Part shown: positions 1 through 7,775 of the stretch, one piece after another
How positions within the stretch are numbered: position 1 is the first letter of the stretch
Layout: each line of letters opens with the position of its first letter
NCBI RefSeq assembly: GCF_019414865.1
Contig: NZ_DXLG01000006.1
Location: forward strand, 1 to 25,024
DNA length: 25,024 bases
Reading direction: 5' to 3'
DNA from: Veillonella sp.
GTDB lineage: Bacteria > Bacillota > Negativicutes > Veillonellales > Veillonellaceae
Translations under genes and position numbers: made by a program
Notes under the pieces: model-generated
Seen by the model: the letters and a program-made list of their open reading frames with translations, nothing else
Databases searched by the model: none
Told to the model about the DNA's origin: nothing

Positions 1-59
1 ACTAAATATAGTAGGTATGAACCATACTACACAGATGTGTAAGAAAGGAGGACTGACTC

Positions 60-329
60 ATGGCAGTTATTAATTTTGAAATCTTCAAAGTTATCGGTAC
101 TTTATCTGAAGATAAAGACGGTTGGAAAAAACAATTAACATGTACTAGCTGGGGCAAATATAATCCTAAGTTTGACCTTCGCGCTTGGGATAGTGAATAT
201 ACAAGCATGAAAAAGGGGATTACCCTTTCTTTAGAGGAGCTCATCGCATTGCGTGATATCCTTAATGAAAGTGACTTAGAGACCATTCTAGCTGAGTCTA
301 TTGAAGAAAAACAAGCATCCAAGGAATAG
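60..329 (+). CDS. YdbC/PC4-like small protein
   Basis: An 89-residue protein that looks like the YdbC family of bacterial PC4-type proteins, which are small single-stranded nucleic acid binding folds. The recognised pattern is the N-terminal strand region around FEIFKVIGTLSE, the GWKKQL segment, a KFDLRAW strand and a C-terminal helix starting near KGITLSLEEL. The start is set by AAAGGAGG at 44-51, eight bases before the ATG. The last ~15 residues are acidic and lysine-rich and probably flexible. It lies just upstream of the promoter of rpmE, so it is probably the end of an earlier unit. The role in the cell is unknown; the family assignment comes from pattern recognition, not a search. Confidence 0.8.
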   Translation: MAVINFEIFKVIGTLSEDKDGWKKQLTCTSWGKYNPKFDLRAWDSEYTSMKKGITLSLEELIALRDILNESDLETILAESIEEKQASKE

Positions 330-339
330 TATTGACAAC

Positions 340-368
340 TTGCATTTGTACAAGTGTCATGCTATAAT
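340..368 (+). promoter_or_regulatory. Extended -10 promoter for rpmE
   Basis: A perfect -10 TATAAT at 363-368 is preceded directly by TGC (360-362), an extended -10. A weak -35 TTGCAT (340-345) lies 17 bases upstream. A perfect TTGACA at 332-337 is also present, but its spacing of 25 is too long for the same -10. The short inverted repeat ACTTG/CAAGT (338-342 and 351-355) lies in the spacer. The rpmE ATG is 40 bases downstream. Confidence 0.6.
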
Positions 369-408
369 CTATAAGAATAATATTGATTGTCGGAAAGAGG
401 TGTATAGA

Positions 409-606
409 ATGAAACAAGGTATTCATCCAGACTATAAAGAAGCTACAGTAACTTGCGGTTGTGGCAACACATTCAAAACTGGCTCTGTAAAAGAAGACCT
501 TCGTGTAGACGTTTGCTCCAAATGCCATCCGTTCTTCACTGGTCAACAACGCGCAGCTCAAGCTCGTGGTCGTATTGAACAATTTAACAAACGTTACGGC
601 AAATAA
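409..606 (+). CDS. rpmE: 50S ribosomal protein L31 (zinc-binding form)
   Basis: A 65-residue ribosomal protein L31, a component of the large subunit at the central protuberance. It opens MKQGIHPDY, the family signature, and has Cys16, Cys18, Cys36 and Cys39 (CGC and CSKC). These are the four zinc ligands of the C+ form, so this is the zinc-containing paralogue and not the Cys-less, zinc-starvation YtiA type. The C-terminus RIEQFNKRYGK is basic, as expected for rRNA contact. The start is supported by GAAAGAGG at 393-400. It has its own promoter and a hairpin after its stop. rpmE next to prfA and prmC is the usual Firmicute order. Confidence 0.97.
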   Translation: MKQGIHPDYKEATVTCGCGNTFKTGSVKEDLRVDVCSKCHPFFTGQQRAAQARGRIEQFNKRYGK

Positions 607-631
607 TTTGTCATGTAATGTAGCATCTATG

Positions 632-660
632 GGCAGGGCTATGAGCTCTGCCTCTATTTG
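632..660 (+). terminator. Hairpin after rpmE, probable weak terminator
   Basis: GGCAGGGC (632-639) pairs with GCTCTGCC (645-652) through eight pairs, one of them G-U, around a five-base loop. A broken T-rich run (tctatttgttt) follows. It lies between the rpmE stop and the next start, so it may reduce read-through more than stop transcription completely. Confidence 0.5.
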
Positions 661-678
661 TTTATGAGAGGAGCTCTT

Positions 679-1569
679 GTGAACACAGAACGTATTAAAA
701 AGTTTGTCGGTGGACAAGCTGTGATCGAAGGTGTCATGATGAGGGGCCCTGGCGTTACAGCAACAGCTGTACGAGAGCCAGCGGGAACCATTGTAGTTCA
801 AAAAGAGCCTACAAAATCTATTGCTGACACATATCCAATTTTGAAAAAACCATTTCTTCGGGGCTGTGTAGCTCTTTATGAATCCCTCGTAATTGGTATG
901 AAGGCCTTGTCCTTCTCTGCTAAGGCCGCTGGTGATGAAGAGGAAGAAATGTCTAATAGTGAAATTGCCATTACTATGGTTATTTCCACCATCTTTGCGA
1001 TAGCTGTATTTTTGGCATTGCCTACATTTATCGTGAAATTTATTCCTGGTGTACAGGATAATCATGTTGTATTAAATCTCATTGAAGGTGTCATTCGTTT
1101 AGTCCTTTTCCTACTCTATATTTGGGGGATTGGACTTACAAAGGATATTCAACGAGTTTTCCAATATCATGGGGCAGAGCATAAAACGATTCATACTTAT
1201 GAATTAGACTTGCCTCTCACTGTAGAAAACGTTCGCAAACAAAGTCGCTTACATCCGCGATGTGGCACAAATTTCTTACTTATCGTTATGGTTGTAAGTA
1301 TCTTTGTATTTGCCTTTTTAGGTTGGCCTAATTTGTTAGAACGTATCGTAAGCCGCGTACTTCTTATGCCAGTAGTGGCAGGTATTGCGTACGAGGTTAT
1401 TCGTCTTGCTGGTCGTAGTGAGCATTCCTTTGTGCAAGCTCTTATTAAACCTGGTCTTGCATTACAATACATGACCACACGTGAACCAGAAGATGATCAA
1501 ATTGAAGTAGCTATACGTGCTCTTGAAGAGGTTCGCCCTCCTGAGAGTGATGCTTATGAAGAGGAATAA
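679..1569 (+). CDS. DUF1385 family membrane protein (YqhQ-like)
   Basis: A 296-residue protein of the DUF1385 (COG3872) family, described as a predicted metal-dependent enzyme; its reaction is not known to me. The family signature GGQAVIEGVMMRGP lies at the N-terminus and the conserved HGAEHKTIHTYE block at about residues 164-175; its histidines and glutamates could bind metal. Hydrophobic segments around residues 95-125, 131-155, 200-220 and 227-245 suggest an integral membrane protein. I chose GTG at 679 because AGAGGAG (667-673) sits five bases before it and the family block then begins within ten residues. In-frame starts at 658 (TTG) and 664 (ATG) lack such a site. It ends two bases before prfA and the pair is almost certainly co-transcribed. 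Confidence 0.88.
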   Translation: MNTERIKKFVGGQAVIEGVMMRGPGVTATAVREPAGTIVVQKEPTKSIADTYPILKKPFLRGCVALYESLVIGMKALSFSAKAAGDEEEEMSNSEIAITMVISTIFAIAVFLALPTFIVKFIPGVQDNHVVLNLIEGVIRLVLFLLYIWGIGLTKDIQRVFQYHGAEHKTIHTYELDLPLTVENVRKQSRLHPRCGTNFLLIVMVVSIFVFAFLGWPNLLERIVSRVLLMPVVAGIAYEVIRLAGRSEHSFVQALIKPGLALQYMTTREPEDDQIEVAIRALEEVRPPESDAYEEE

Positions 1570-1571
1570 AC

Positions 1572-2654
1572 ATGCTAGTAGATAAATTACAAGTTATTGA
1601 AGATAAATTTATGGACCTGGAGCAGCGCATCAGTGACCCTGAAGTGATTGCGCGCCAAGATGAGTGGCGTAAATTAACACGTCAACATGCTCAATTATCT
1701 GAAACAGTGGAAACATTCCGTACTTATAAAAAAGTATTAGCTGGTATTGATGAAGCTATGGAAGTTATTGAAGATAAATCCATGGATGAAGAATTCCGCG
1801 AAATGGCACAAGAGGAATTGAAAGATCTAAAACCTCAAAAAGAGGGATTAGAAGAGAAGTTGCAAATTCTTTTATTGCCTAAAGACCCTAATGATGATAA
1901 GAACATCATTATCGAAATTCGCGGTGGTGCTGGCGGCGATGAAGCGGCATTATTCGCAGGCGATTTGTTCCGTATGTACACAAAATATGCGGAAAGCCAA
2001 GGCTGGCGTTGTGAGATTATCGATGCCAATGAGCCTGAATTAGGTGGCTTTAAAGAGGTTATTTTCTCTGTAGATGGTGAAAATGTATATTCTAAGATGA
2101 AATTTGAATCTGGTGTACATCGCGTACAACGTGTACCTGCTACAGAAACACAGGGCCGTGTGCATACATCTACCGTTACAGTAGCCGTATTACCAGAGAT
2201 GGAAGATGTTGATATTGAAGTTAATGAAAAAGACTTAAAAATCGACACATATCGTGCTAGTGGTGCGGGCGGTCAGCATATCAATAAGACTGAGTCTGCT
2301 GTTCGTATTACACACTTACCTTCTGGTATTGTTGTGGCATGCCAAGACCAACGTTCTCAATTACAAAACCGTGAAAAAGCTATGCGTGTATTGCGTGCTA
2401 AATTGCAAGACCAAGCTGAACAAGAGGCTATTTCTAGCATGGCAGCAGACCGTAAGAGCCAAGTTGGTACTGGTGACCGTAGTGAACGTATTCGTACTTA
2501 TAACTACCCTCAAGGCCGCGTAACAGACCATCGTATTAATTTAACATTGTATAAATTAGATGCTATTTTAAATGGCGATTTAGATGAAATCATTCAAGCC
2601 TTAAATGCTGCTGACCAAGCGGCAAAAATGCAGGAGGCTAATACAAATGTATAA
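1572..2654 (+). CDS. prfA: Peptide chain release factor 1
   Basis: RF1, 360 residues, the full family length. It recognises UAA and UAG in the ribosomal A site and triggers peptidyl-tRNA hydrolysis. The RF1-specific codon-reading tripeptide PAT is at residues 189-191 (RF2 has SPF instead). The catalytic GGQ is at 233-235 inside the conserved block SGAGGQHINKTESAVR. The N-terminal third is a charged coiled-coil-like domain. Gln235 is the residue that PrmC N5-methylates, and prmC follows directly with an 8-nt overlap, so the modifier and its substrate are translated together. The ATG sits two bases after the DUF1385 stop, with the ribosome site inside that gene's last codons. Confidence 0.98.
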   Translation: MLVDKLQVIEDKFMDLEQRISDPEVIARQDEWRKLTRQHAQLSETVETFRTYKKVLAGIDEAMEVIEDKSMDEEFREMAQEELKDLKPQKEGLEEKLQILLLPKDPNDDKNIIIEIRGGAGGDEAALFAGDLFRMYTKYAESQGWRCEIIDANEPELGGFKEVIFSVDGENVYSKMKFESGVHRVQRVPATETQGRVHTSTVTVAVLPEMEDVDIEVNEKDLKIDTYRASGAGGQHINKTESAVRITHLPSGIVVACQDQRSQLQNREKAMRVLRAKLQDQAEQEAISSMAADRKSQVGTGDRSERIRTYNYPQGRVTDHRINLTLYKLDAILNGDLDEIIQALNAADQAAKMQEANTNV

Positions 2655-3516
2655 GGAGATTTGGACAATCGGTCGTATTCTCCAGTGGACAGAGCAGTAC
2701 TTTCAAAACAAGGAGATGGATACACCTCGACTTGATGGGGAAGTACTGCTTTCTCACGTTTTAGGCAAGGATCGTATTTATCTATATACCCATTATGACC
2801 AACCGCTTATTCAAGAGGAACTAGATGCCTTTAGACCACTCGTTCAAGAACGGGCTAAGGGGCATTGTGTAGCGGCCATAATTGGGGAAAAGGACTTTAT
2901 GGGATTGACCTTTAAGGTTAATGATAAGGTGTTGATTCCACGACCTGATACAGAAACCTTAATTGAGCATGTATTAGGTACGTACGCAAAAGATAGTGAG
3001 GTACGTATTCTTGATGTATGTACGGGCCCTGGTACGATATTACTCAGTCTATTACACTATTTGCCGAATGCGTGTGGTGTAGGTCTTGAAATATCTACGG
3101 ATGCCTTGACAGTGGCTGAGGAAAATAGTGAAAGATTTAGCTTAAATGATCGTGTTCAATTGTTAGAGTCTGATATGTTTTCTGCCTTAGATGGTAATGC
3201 TGAAAAGTTTGACCTCATCGTATCGAATCCACCATATATCCGTACAGGGGATGCTAAATTATTATCTCAGGATGTATTAAATGAGCCTCAAATTGCCTTG
3301 TTTGGTGGTGAAGATGGATTAGAATTCTATCGTATTTTAGCTAAAGAGTGCGGCACATATTTAAAACCACAAGGTCGTATAGCCTTTGAAATAGGTTACG
3401 ATCAAGCAGAAGAGGTAAAGGCTTTATTAAAAGAAGCTGGTCATTACTCCAACATTCAGTGTATCGCTGATCTTGGTGGTAATAACCGTGTTGTAACCGC
3501 AGTATATGAGGGATAA
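2647..3516 (+). CDS. prmC: Release factor glutamine methyltransferase
   Basis: PrmC, 289 residues, transfers a methyl group from S-adenosylmethionine to the GGQ glutamine of release factors. The catalytic NPPY is at residues 194-197 (SNPPYI), and the conserved VLIPRPDTE loop at about 95-103. The SAM-binding motif I reads LDVCTGPGT (122-130), whereas the usual form is D-x-G-x-G-x-G, so the first glycine is replaced by cysteine. An N-terminal helical domain for release-factor binding is present. The ATG at 2647 is chosen because CAGGAGG (2630-2636) precedes it. An in-frame codon at 2605 would only add residues overlapping prfA. Its stop is one base before the next gene. Confidence 0.95.
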   Translation: MYKEIWTIGRILQWTEQYFQNKEMDTPRLDGEVLLSHVLGKDRIYLYTHYDQPLIQEELDAFRPLVQERAKGHCVAAIIGEKDFMGLTFKVNDKVLIPRPDTETLIEHVLGTYAKDSEVRILDVCTGPGTILLSLLHYLPNACGVGLEISTDALTVAEENSERFSLNDRVQLLESDMFSALDGNAEKFDLIVSNPPYIRTGDAKLLSQDVLNEPQIALFGGEDGLEFYRILAKECGTYLKPQGRIAFEIGYDQAEEVKALLKEAGHYSNIQCIADLGGNNRVVTAVYEG

Positions 3517-3517
3517 T

Positions 3518-4549
3518 ATGGATACTCAAATTATTACAAATCCATCAGAACAAGAACTAGATATGCTTGCCAGTGCATTGCGTAATGGTGAATTGGTGTC
3601 CATTCCCACAGAAACTGTATATGGACTCGGTGCTAATGGACTTGATCCAGAGGCGATGGATAAAATCTATGCTGCCAAAGGTCGTCCTTCAGATAATCCA
3701 TTGATTTTACATGTTCCTAATAGTGAAAGTATAAAACCTTTGGTAACAGAGGTTTCAAATACAGCACAACTATTAATGGATACGTTTTGGCCAGGGCCAT
3801 TAACGATTACATTGCCTAAATCTGATTTAGTGCCAGATCGTGCTACTGGTGGATTACCTCGCGTGGCATTGCGTTGCCCTGATCATAAGGTATGCCGTGC
3901 ATTATTAGAACGCGCTGGTGTACCTGTAGCGGCTCCTAGTGCAAATATATCTGGTCGTCCAAGTCCTACAACGGCACAAGATGTTTACCATGATATGAAT
4001 GGCCGTATTTCCTACATTTTAGATGCTGGTCCATGTACGATTGGTGTAGAGTCAACTGTAGTGGAAGTACATGATGATAAGGTCATTATATTGAGACCGG
4101 GCGGAATTACAAAAGCTCAACTTGAAAATGTTGTGGCTACTGTTGAGTATGATACTGCTCTAGTTAATGCTACCACTAAGCCTAAGGCTCCTGGTATGAA
4201 GTATACGCATTATGCGCCTGATGCACCTATGACAGTTGTTGTAGGTAATCCAGAGGTCATAGCATCTACGTTTAAGGAGCTTTCAGAAGGTATAGAAGGT
4301 CCTATCGGTTGTTTGGTCAGTCATGAAACGTATGATCTGATTAAAGGGGATACACGCTTTATGTGTCATTGTTTTGGTCATTATGGTGATGCCTTATCAT
4401 TAGGCCATGATTTTTACAAAAGCCTATTACATTTTAACGAAAATCATGTTACCTTAATCTTAGCAGAAGGTGTTAATGATGCTGGTTTTGGCGTTGCTAT
4501 TATGAATCGTATGGAAAAGGCATCTAGTCACCATATCATTTATAAGTAA
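3518..4549 (+). CDS. ywlC: Threonylcarbamoyl-AMP synthase (Sua5/YwlC)
   Basis: A 343-residue Sua5-type enzyme that makes threonylcarbamoyl-AMP from threonine, bicarbonate and ATP for the t6A37 modification of ANN-decoding tRNAs. The YrdC domain is clear: SIPTETVYGLGAN near residue 30, KGRPSDNPLILHV near 60, and the APSANISGRPSPT block near 145. The linker APGMKYTHYAPDAP (about residue 225) and the ~100-residue C-terminal Sua5 domain make this the long form (YwlC), not the single-domain TsaC. The ATG at 3518 is preceded by a GAGGGA site at the end of prmC; an upstream in-frame start at 3506 would overlap prmC. It is the last gene of the rpmE/prfA run. Confidence 0.95.
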   Translation: MDTQIITNPSEQELDMLASALRNGELVSIPTETVYGLGANGLDPEAMDKIYAAKGRPSDNPLILHVPNSESIKPLVTEVSNTAQLLMDTFWPGPLTITLPKSDLVPDRATGGLPRVALRCPDHKVCRALLERAGVPVAAPSANISGRPSPTTAQDVYHDMNGRISYILDAGPCTIGVESTVVEVHDDKVIILRPGGITKAQLENVVATVEYDTALVNATTKPKAPGMKYTHYAPDAPMTVVVGNPEVIASTFKELSEGIEGPIGCLVSHETYDLIKGDTRFMCHCFGHYGDALSLGHDFYKSLLHFNENHVTLILAEGVNDAGFGVAIMNRMEKASSHHIIYK

Positions 4550-4591
4550 ATTTACTAGCATAAAAATGTCCACTGATAATAGAAATATGTC

Positions 4592-4619
4592 TTTACATAT
4601 TGGATGAATTTGCTATAAT
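4592..4619 (+). promoter_or_regulatory. Extended -10 promoter for ywlE-rpiB-glyA
   Basis: TTTACA (4592-4597) and a perfect TATAAT (4614-4619) are separated by 16 bases, with TGC directly before the -10. The core TGCTATAAT is identical to that of the rpmE promoter. Transcription should start near 4626, about 36 bases before the ywlE ATG. Confidence 0.75.
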
Positions 4620-4627
4620 GTATAAAG

Positions 4628-4646
4628 TAATCACAAAATGTGATTA
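4628..4646. promoter_or_regulatory. Perfect palindrome just after the ywlE promoter, candidate operator
   Basis: TAATCACA (4628-4635), AAA, then TGTGATTA (4639-4646): two perfect 8-base arms around a 3-base centre. It begins nine bases after the -10, so it overlaps the expected transcription start and early leader. A repressor dimer bound here would block initiation. The same bases can also form a short RNA hairpin close to the 5' end. I do not recognise it as a named regulator's site. Confidence 0.5.
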
Positions 4647-4661
4647 AGTAAGGATGTTATT

Positions 4662-5108
4662 ATGAATATTTTATTTGTGTGCACCGGTAATACTTGCCGT
4701 AGCCCTATGGCTGAAGGTATTACACGGGCCCTTGCAGCGGAGCAACATAAGGATGTGACGACTGTATCAGCGGGTCTATTTGCCGCCTATGGAGCAAAGC
4801 CAACTGAACAAGCCGTTGAAGCTATCCGTTCCATTGCAGATATTTCTGATCATGAATCGAGACCATTGACGATGGAACTCGTGAATGCAGCAGATCTTAT
4901 CATTGGTATGACGAAAGATCACAAATCTGTACTACTTCGCCAATTCCCGTTTGAGGAAGGTAAAATCAAAACGATTTCCGAGTGGGGTGGTCAAGATGGT
5001 GATGTTACGGACCCATATGGATCTGATCAAACCGTATATAATCAATGTGCGGAACAAATTTATCACTTAGTAGAGGCCGGTCTTACATCAGTGCCTCAGA
5101 AGGCGTAG
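4662..5108 (+). CDS. ywlE: Low-molecular-weight phosphatase, YwlE-type (protein-arginine phosphatase)
   Basis: A 148-residue low-molecular-weight phosphatase. The P-loop CTGNTCR has nucleophile Cys7 and Arg13. The general-acid aspartate is Asp117 in DPYG. The motif matches B. subtilis YwlE at the specificity position Thr11, where tyrosine phosphatases of the fold usually have a bulkier residue; Thr11 is the known determinant for phosphoarginine. The gene order ywlC-ywlE-rpiB-glyA-upp also matches B. subtilis. The likely role is removing phosphate from arginine-phosphorylated proteins, but no McsB kinase is visible here, so the substrate is an inference. The ATG at 4662 follows AAGGA (4650-4654). 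It is the first gene after the promoter at 4592. Confidence 0.9.
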   Translation: MNILFVCTGNTCRSPMAEGITRALAAEQHKDVTTVSAGLFAAYGAKPTEQAVEAIRSIADISDHESRPLTMELVNAADLIIGMTKDHKSVLLRQFPFEEGKIKTISEWGGQDGDVTDPYGSDQTVYNQCAEQIYHLVEAGLTSVPQKA

Positions 5109-5119
5109 GAGATGAAATT

Positions 5120-5557
5120 ATGAAAGTTGCAATCGGTTGTGATCATGGCGGATTACATTTAAAAGCATCCGTTAAGGAATTATTAAATGCATTGGGACAT
5201 GAAGTAGAGGATTTTGGCTGTCATACAGCTGATTCTTGCGATTATCCTGATATTGCTGTACCTGTGGCAAATGCAGTCGTATCTGGGCAAGCAGACCGAG
5301 GTATTTTGATTTGTGGTACTGGTATTGGTATCGGTATTGCAGCAAATAAGATTGCTGGTATTCGCGCTGCTCTTTGTCATGATACATTCTCTGCTCATGC
5401 ATGTCGTGAACATAATGACGCTAATATTCTCACAATGGGGGAACGCGTTATTGGTCCTGGCCTAGCTAACGATATTGTAGCCATCTTTATGGAAACAGAG
5501 TTCGAAGGTGGTCGTCACGCACGCCGTGTAGAGAAAATTAAAGCACTAGAGAAGTAA
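5120..5557 (+). CDS. rpiB: Ribose-5-phosphate isomerase B
   Basis: RpiB, 145 residues, interconverts ribose-5-phosphate and ribulose-5-phosphate in the pentose phosphate pathway. Visible motifs are GCDHGG (Asp8, His9), the catalytic Cys65 in ILICGTGIGIGIAANK, and REHNDANILTMGERVIG, which carries the phosphate-binding and active-site residues of the family. The start at 5120 is supported by AGGAGA at 5107-5112, and the conserved MKVAIGCDHGG then begins at residue 1. An in-frame codon at 5045 would overlap ywlE by 64 bases and adds no family sequence. The gene lies 11 bases after ywlE and 45 bases before glyA, so the three probably share a transcript. Confidence 0.97.
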   Translation: MKVAIGCDHGGLHLKASVKELLNALGHEVEDFGCHTADSCDYPDIAVPVANAVVSGQADRGILICGTGIGIGIAANKIAGIRAALCHDTFSAHACREHNDANILTMGERVIGPGLANDIVAIFMETEFEGGRHARRVEKIKALEK

Positions 5558-5602
5558 TACATCATTACCTATATATATTCGTTTTGCACGAGGAGGATAC
5601 TC

Positions 5603-6835
5603 ATGAGTTTCTTAGAAAAACAAGACCCTAATATTCAAGCTGTTATCAATCAAGAATTAGCACGCCAACGCGATAAATTAGAAATGATCGCTTCTGAAAA
5701 CTTTGTTTCTCAAGCAGTAATGGAAGCTCAAGGTAGCGTATTGACTAACAAATATGCAGAAGGGTATCCTGGTAAACGTTATTATGGCGGTTGTGAAAAT
5801 GTTGATGTTATCGAAACATTAGCTATTGAACGTGCAAAACGCTTGTTCGGTGCAGAACATGCAAACGTACAACCTCACTCTGGTTCTCAAGCAAACTTTG
5901 GCGTGTATTTCGCATTACTACAACCAGGCGACACTATTGTGGGTATGAACTTATCCCATGGTGGTCACTTAACACATGGTTCTCCTGTTAACGTATCTGG
6001 TACATATTTTAATGTAGTACCTTACGGTGTAGATGCAGAAACTCAACAAATTGATTATGATGAGTTCCGTAAAATCGTATTAGAAGCTAAACCTAAATTG
6101 ATTATTGCTGGTGGTAGTGCTTATAGCCGTCAAATCGACTTCAAAAAAATGGCTGATGTAGCTCATGAAGTTGATGCTATTTTCATGGTAGATATGGCTC
6201 ACTTTGCTGGTCTTGTAGCAGCAGGTTTACATCCAAACCCAGTAGAATATGCTGATATCGTTACTACTACAACTCATAAAACATTGCGTGGCCCTCGTGG
6301 TGGCATGATTCTTTGCAAAGAAAAATATGCTAAAGCAATCGATAAAGCAATCTTCCCTGGTATTCAAGGTGGCCCATTGATGCATGTTATCGCTGCTAAA
6401 GCTGTTGCATTTGGTGAAGCATTACAACCAGAGTTCAAAGTATATGCACAACAAGTTATCGATAATGCAAAAGCATTGGCTGCTGCATTGCAAGAAAAAG
6501 GTTTAACAATCGTTTCTGGTGGTACAGATACTCACGTTATGCTTGTAGACGTACGCAATACTGGTTTAACAGGTAAAGAAGCAGAACATTTACTTGATGA
6601 AGTAGGTATTACATGTAATAAAAATACAATTCCATTCGATCCTGCTAGCCCATTTGTAACAAGCGGTATCCGTCTTGGTACACCAGCGCTTACAACACGT
6701 GGCTTACAAGTAAAAGATATGGAAGAAATTGCAGATATCATTGCAACTGTACTTAAAAATCCTGAAGATAAAGCAGTTCATGAAGAAGCAAGCAAACGCG
6801 TAGCAGCGCTTTGTGAAGCGTATCCATTGTACTAA
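5603..6835 (+). CDS. glyA: Serine hydroxymethyltransferase
   Basis: GlyA, 410 residues, full length. It is a cytosolic PLP enzyme that interconverts serine plus tetrahydrofolate with glycine plus methylene-tetrahydrofolate. The PLP lysine is Lys226 in the VTTTTHKTLRGPRGG block. Other conserved parts are EMIASENF near residue 30, the YAEGYPGKRYYGGCE loop near 51-65, and HSGSQANFGVYFALLQPGD near 92-110. The ATG is preceded by a strong GAGGAGGAT (5590-5598). I see no clear promoter in the 45 bases after rpiB, so it is probably transcribed with ywlE and rpiB. A perfect 13-bp terminator follows. The preferred-codon style is stronger than in neighbouring genes, as expected for high expression. Confidence 0.98.
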   Translation: MSFLEKQDPNIQAVINQELARQRDKLEMIASENFVSQAVMEAQGSVLTNKYAEGYPGKRYYGGCENVDVIETLAIERAKRLFGAEHANVQPHSGSQANFGVYFALLQPGDTIVGMNLSHGGHLTHGSPVNVSGTYFNVVPYGVDAETQQIDYDEFRKIVLEAKPKLIIAGGSAYSRQIDFKKMADVAHEVDAIFMVDMAHFAGLVAAGLHPNPVEYADIVTTTTHKTLRGPRGGMILCKEKYAKAIDKAIFPGIQGGPLMHVIAAKAVAFGEALQPEFKVYAQQVIDNAKALAAALQEKGLTIVSGGTDTHVMLVDVRNTGLTGKEAEHLLDEVGITCNKNTIPFDPASPFVTSGIRLGTPALTTRGLQVKDMEEIADIIATVLKNPEDKAVHEEASKRVAALCEAYPLY

Positions 6836-6878
6836 TCTTTGGATTAATCCATTAGACTTACATAAGGCTTAAATACAA

Positions 6879-6920
6879 TAAAAGGGATGTGTATTATCAC
6901 ATCCCTTTTAATATTTTTAT
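6879..6920. terminator. Intrinsic terminator after glyA
   Basis: A perfect 13-base stem, 6879-6891 against 6898-6910 (core AAAAGGGATGTG / CACATCCCTTTT), closes a six-base loop and is followed by aatattttt. The A-run on the left arm means it could also stop transcription from the other strand. Confidence 0.85.
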
Positions 6921-7008
6921 GGCATGATTTATGATTCTGTGATAGAGTAATTATGAAAGTTATATGGATACCAATAGGGTACGTATATTGTATTATAGGA
7001 GGACAGTC

Positions 7009-7635
7009 ATGAAAGTTAATGTTATGACACATCCATTGATTCAACACAAAGTTACATTGATGCGTGATGTAGAAACAGGCTCTAAAGATTTCAGACAATT
7101 ACTGGATGAAATTACGATGTTGATGGGCTATGAAATTACACGTAGCTTACCATTAGAGGATGTAGAGGTTCAAACACCTTTAACTAAAATGACTGGCAAA
7201 CGTATTGCAGGTAAAAAACTGGGTATTATTCCAATTCTTCGTGCTGGTCTAGGCATGGTAAATGGTATGCTTAACTTGATTCCAACTGCAAAGGTTGGTC
7301 ATATCGGCTTATATCGTGATCCAGAAACATTAAAACCAGTAGAATACTACTGCAAGTTACCTTCTGACGTAGGTGAACGCGACTTCATCGTAACAGACCC
7401 AATGCTCGCTACTGGTGGTAGTGCGGCAGCAGCTATTACCTTGCTAAAAGAAAAAGGTGCGAAAAACATCAAATTAATGTGTCTTGTTGCAGCTCCTGAA
7501 GGTGTAGAAGCAGTAAATAAAGAACATCCTGAAGTTCCTATTTACGTAGCAGCCCTTGATGAAAAACTCAATGATCATGGTTACATTTTGCCTGGCTTAG
7601 GCGATGCTGGTGACCGTATCTTCGGTACAAAATAA
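7009..7635 (+). CDS. upp: Uracil phosphoribosyltransferase
   Basis: Upp, 208 residues, joins uracil and PRPP to make UMP in pyrimidine salvage. The PRPP loop is at about residues 130-141 (DPMLATGGSAAA). The conserved IPILRAGLGMV lies at 74-84, and the uracil-binding C-terminus ends YILPGLGDAGDRIFGTK. AGGAGG at 6997-7002 is six bases before the ATG at 7009 and decides the start; an in-frame codon at 6964 would add 15 unrelated residues. It stands alone between two strong terminators, so it must have its own promoter in 6921-7008, but I cannot pick a convincing -35/-10 pair there. The position next to glyA is the same as in B. subtilis. Confidence 0.97.
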   Translation: MKVNVMTHPLIQHKVTLMRDVETGSKDFRQLLDEITMLMGYEITRSLPLEDVEVQTPLTKMTGKRIAGKKLGIIPILRAGLGMVNGMLNLIPTAKVGHIGLYRDPETLKPVEYYCKLPSDVGERDFIVTDPMLATGGSAAAAITLLKEKGAKNIKLMCLVAAPEGVEAVNKEHPEVPIYVAALDEKLNDHGYILPGLGDAGDRIFGTK

Positions 7636-7648
7636 AATAAACATATAC

Positions 7649-7703
7649 AAACGACATAATTTAGGTACAAAGCTGTATAAAATCCCTAAATTATGTCGTT
7701 TTC
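7649..7703. terminator. Long-stem bidirectional terminator after upp
   Basis: A perfect 17-base inverted repeat, 7649-7665 against 7685-7701 (AAACGACATAATTTAGG and its complement). The 19-base loop can itself pair TACA with TGTA. T-runs flank it on both strands. It separates upp from the cggR operon. Confidence 0.75.
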
Positions 7704-7716
7704 TACGTATAAAGTC

Positions 7717-7745
7717 TTGAATAAAATTTACATAGGGTATACAAT
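7717..7745 (+). promoter_or_regulatory. Promoter of the cggR glycolytic operon
   Basis: TTGAAT (7717-7722) and TACAAT (7740-7745) are 17 bases apart, four and five matches to the sigma-A consensus. The operator repeats begin about 30 bases after the -10, so a bound repressor would block early elongation or promoter clearance. No other good promoter is visible before cggR. Confidence 0.6.
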
Positions 7746-7775
7746 ACAAATGTAAAAGTATTTTTTTATTTTAGG

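Noticed and set aside
33..41. AGATGTGTA near the window start, resembling the inner end of the Tn5 mosaic sequence
   Set aside because: Only nine bases match before it diverges (AGATGTGTATAAGAGACAG expected), and it continues into a good ribosome site and gene, so chance similarity is the better explanation.
298..1065. A 255-codon open frame on the - strand
   Set aside because: It is opposite rpmE and the DUF1385 gene, both with clear family motifs; the translation is rich in Cys, His and Phe with no recognisable domain, as expected for a shadow frame.
2254..2523. An 89-codon + strand frame inside prfA
   Set aside because: Out-of-frame reading of the conserved GGQ domain; no ribosome site.
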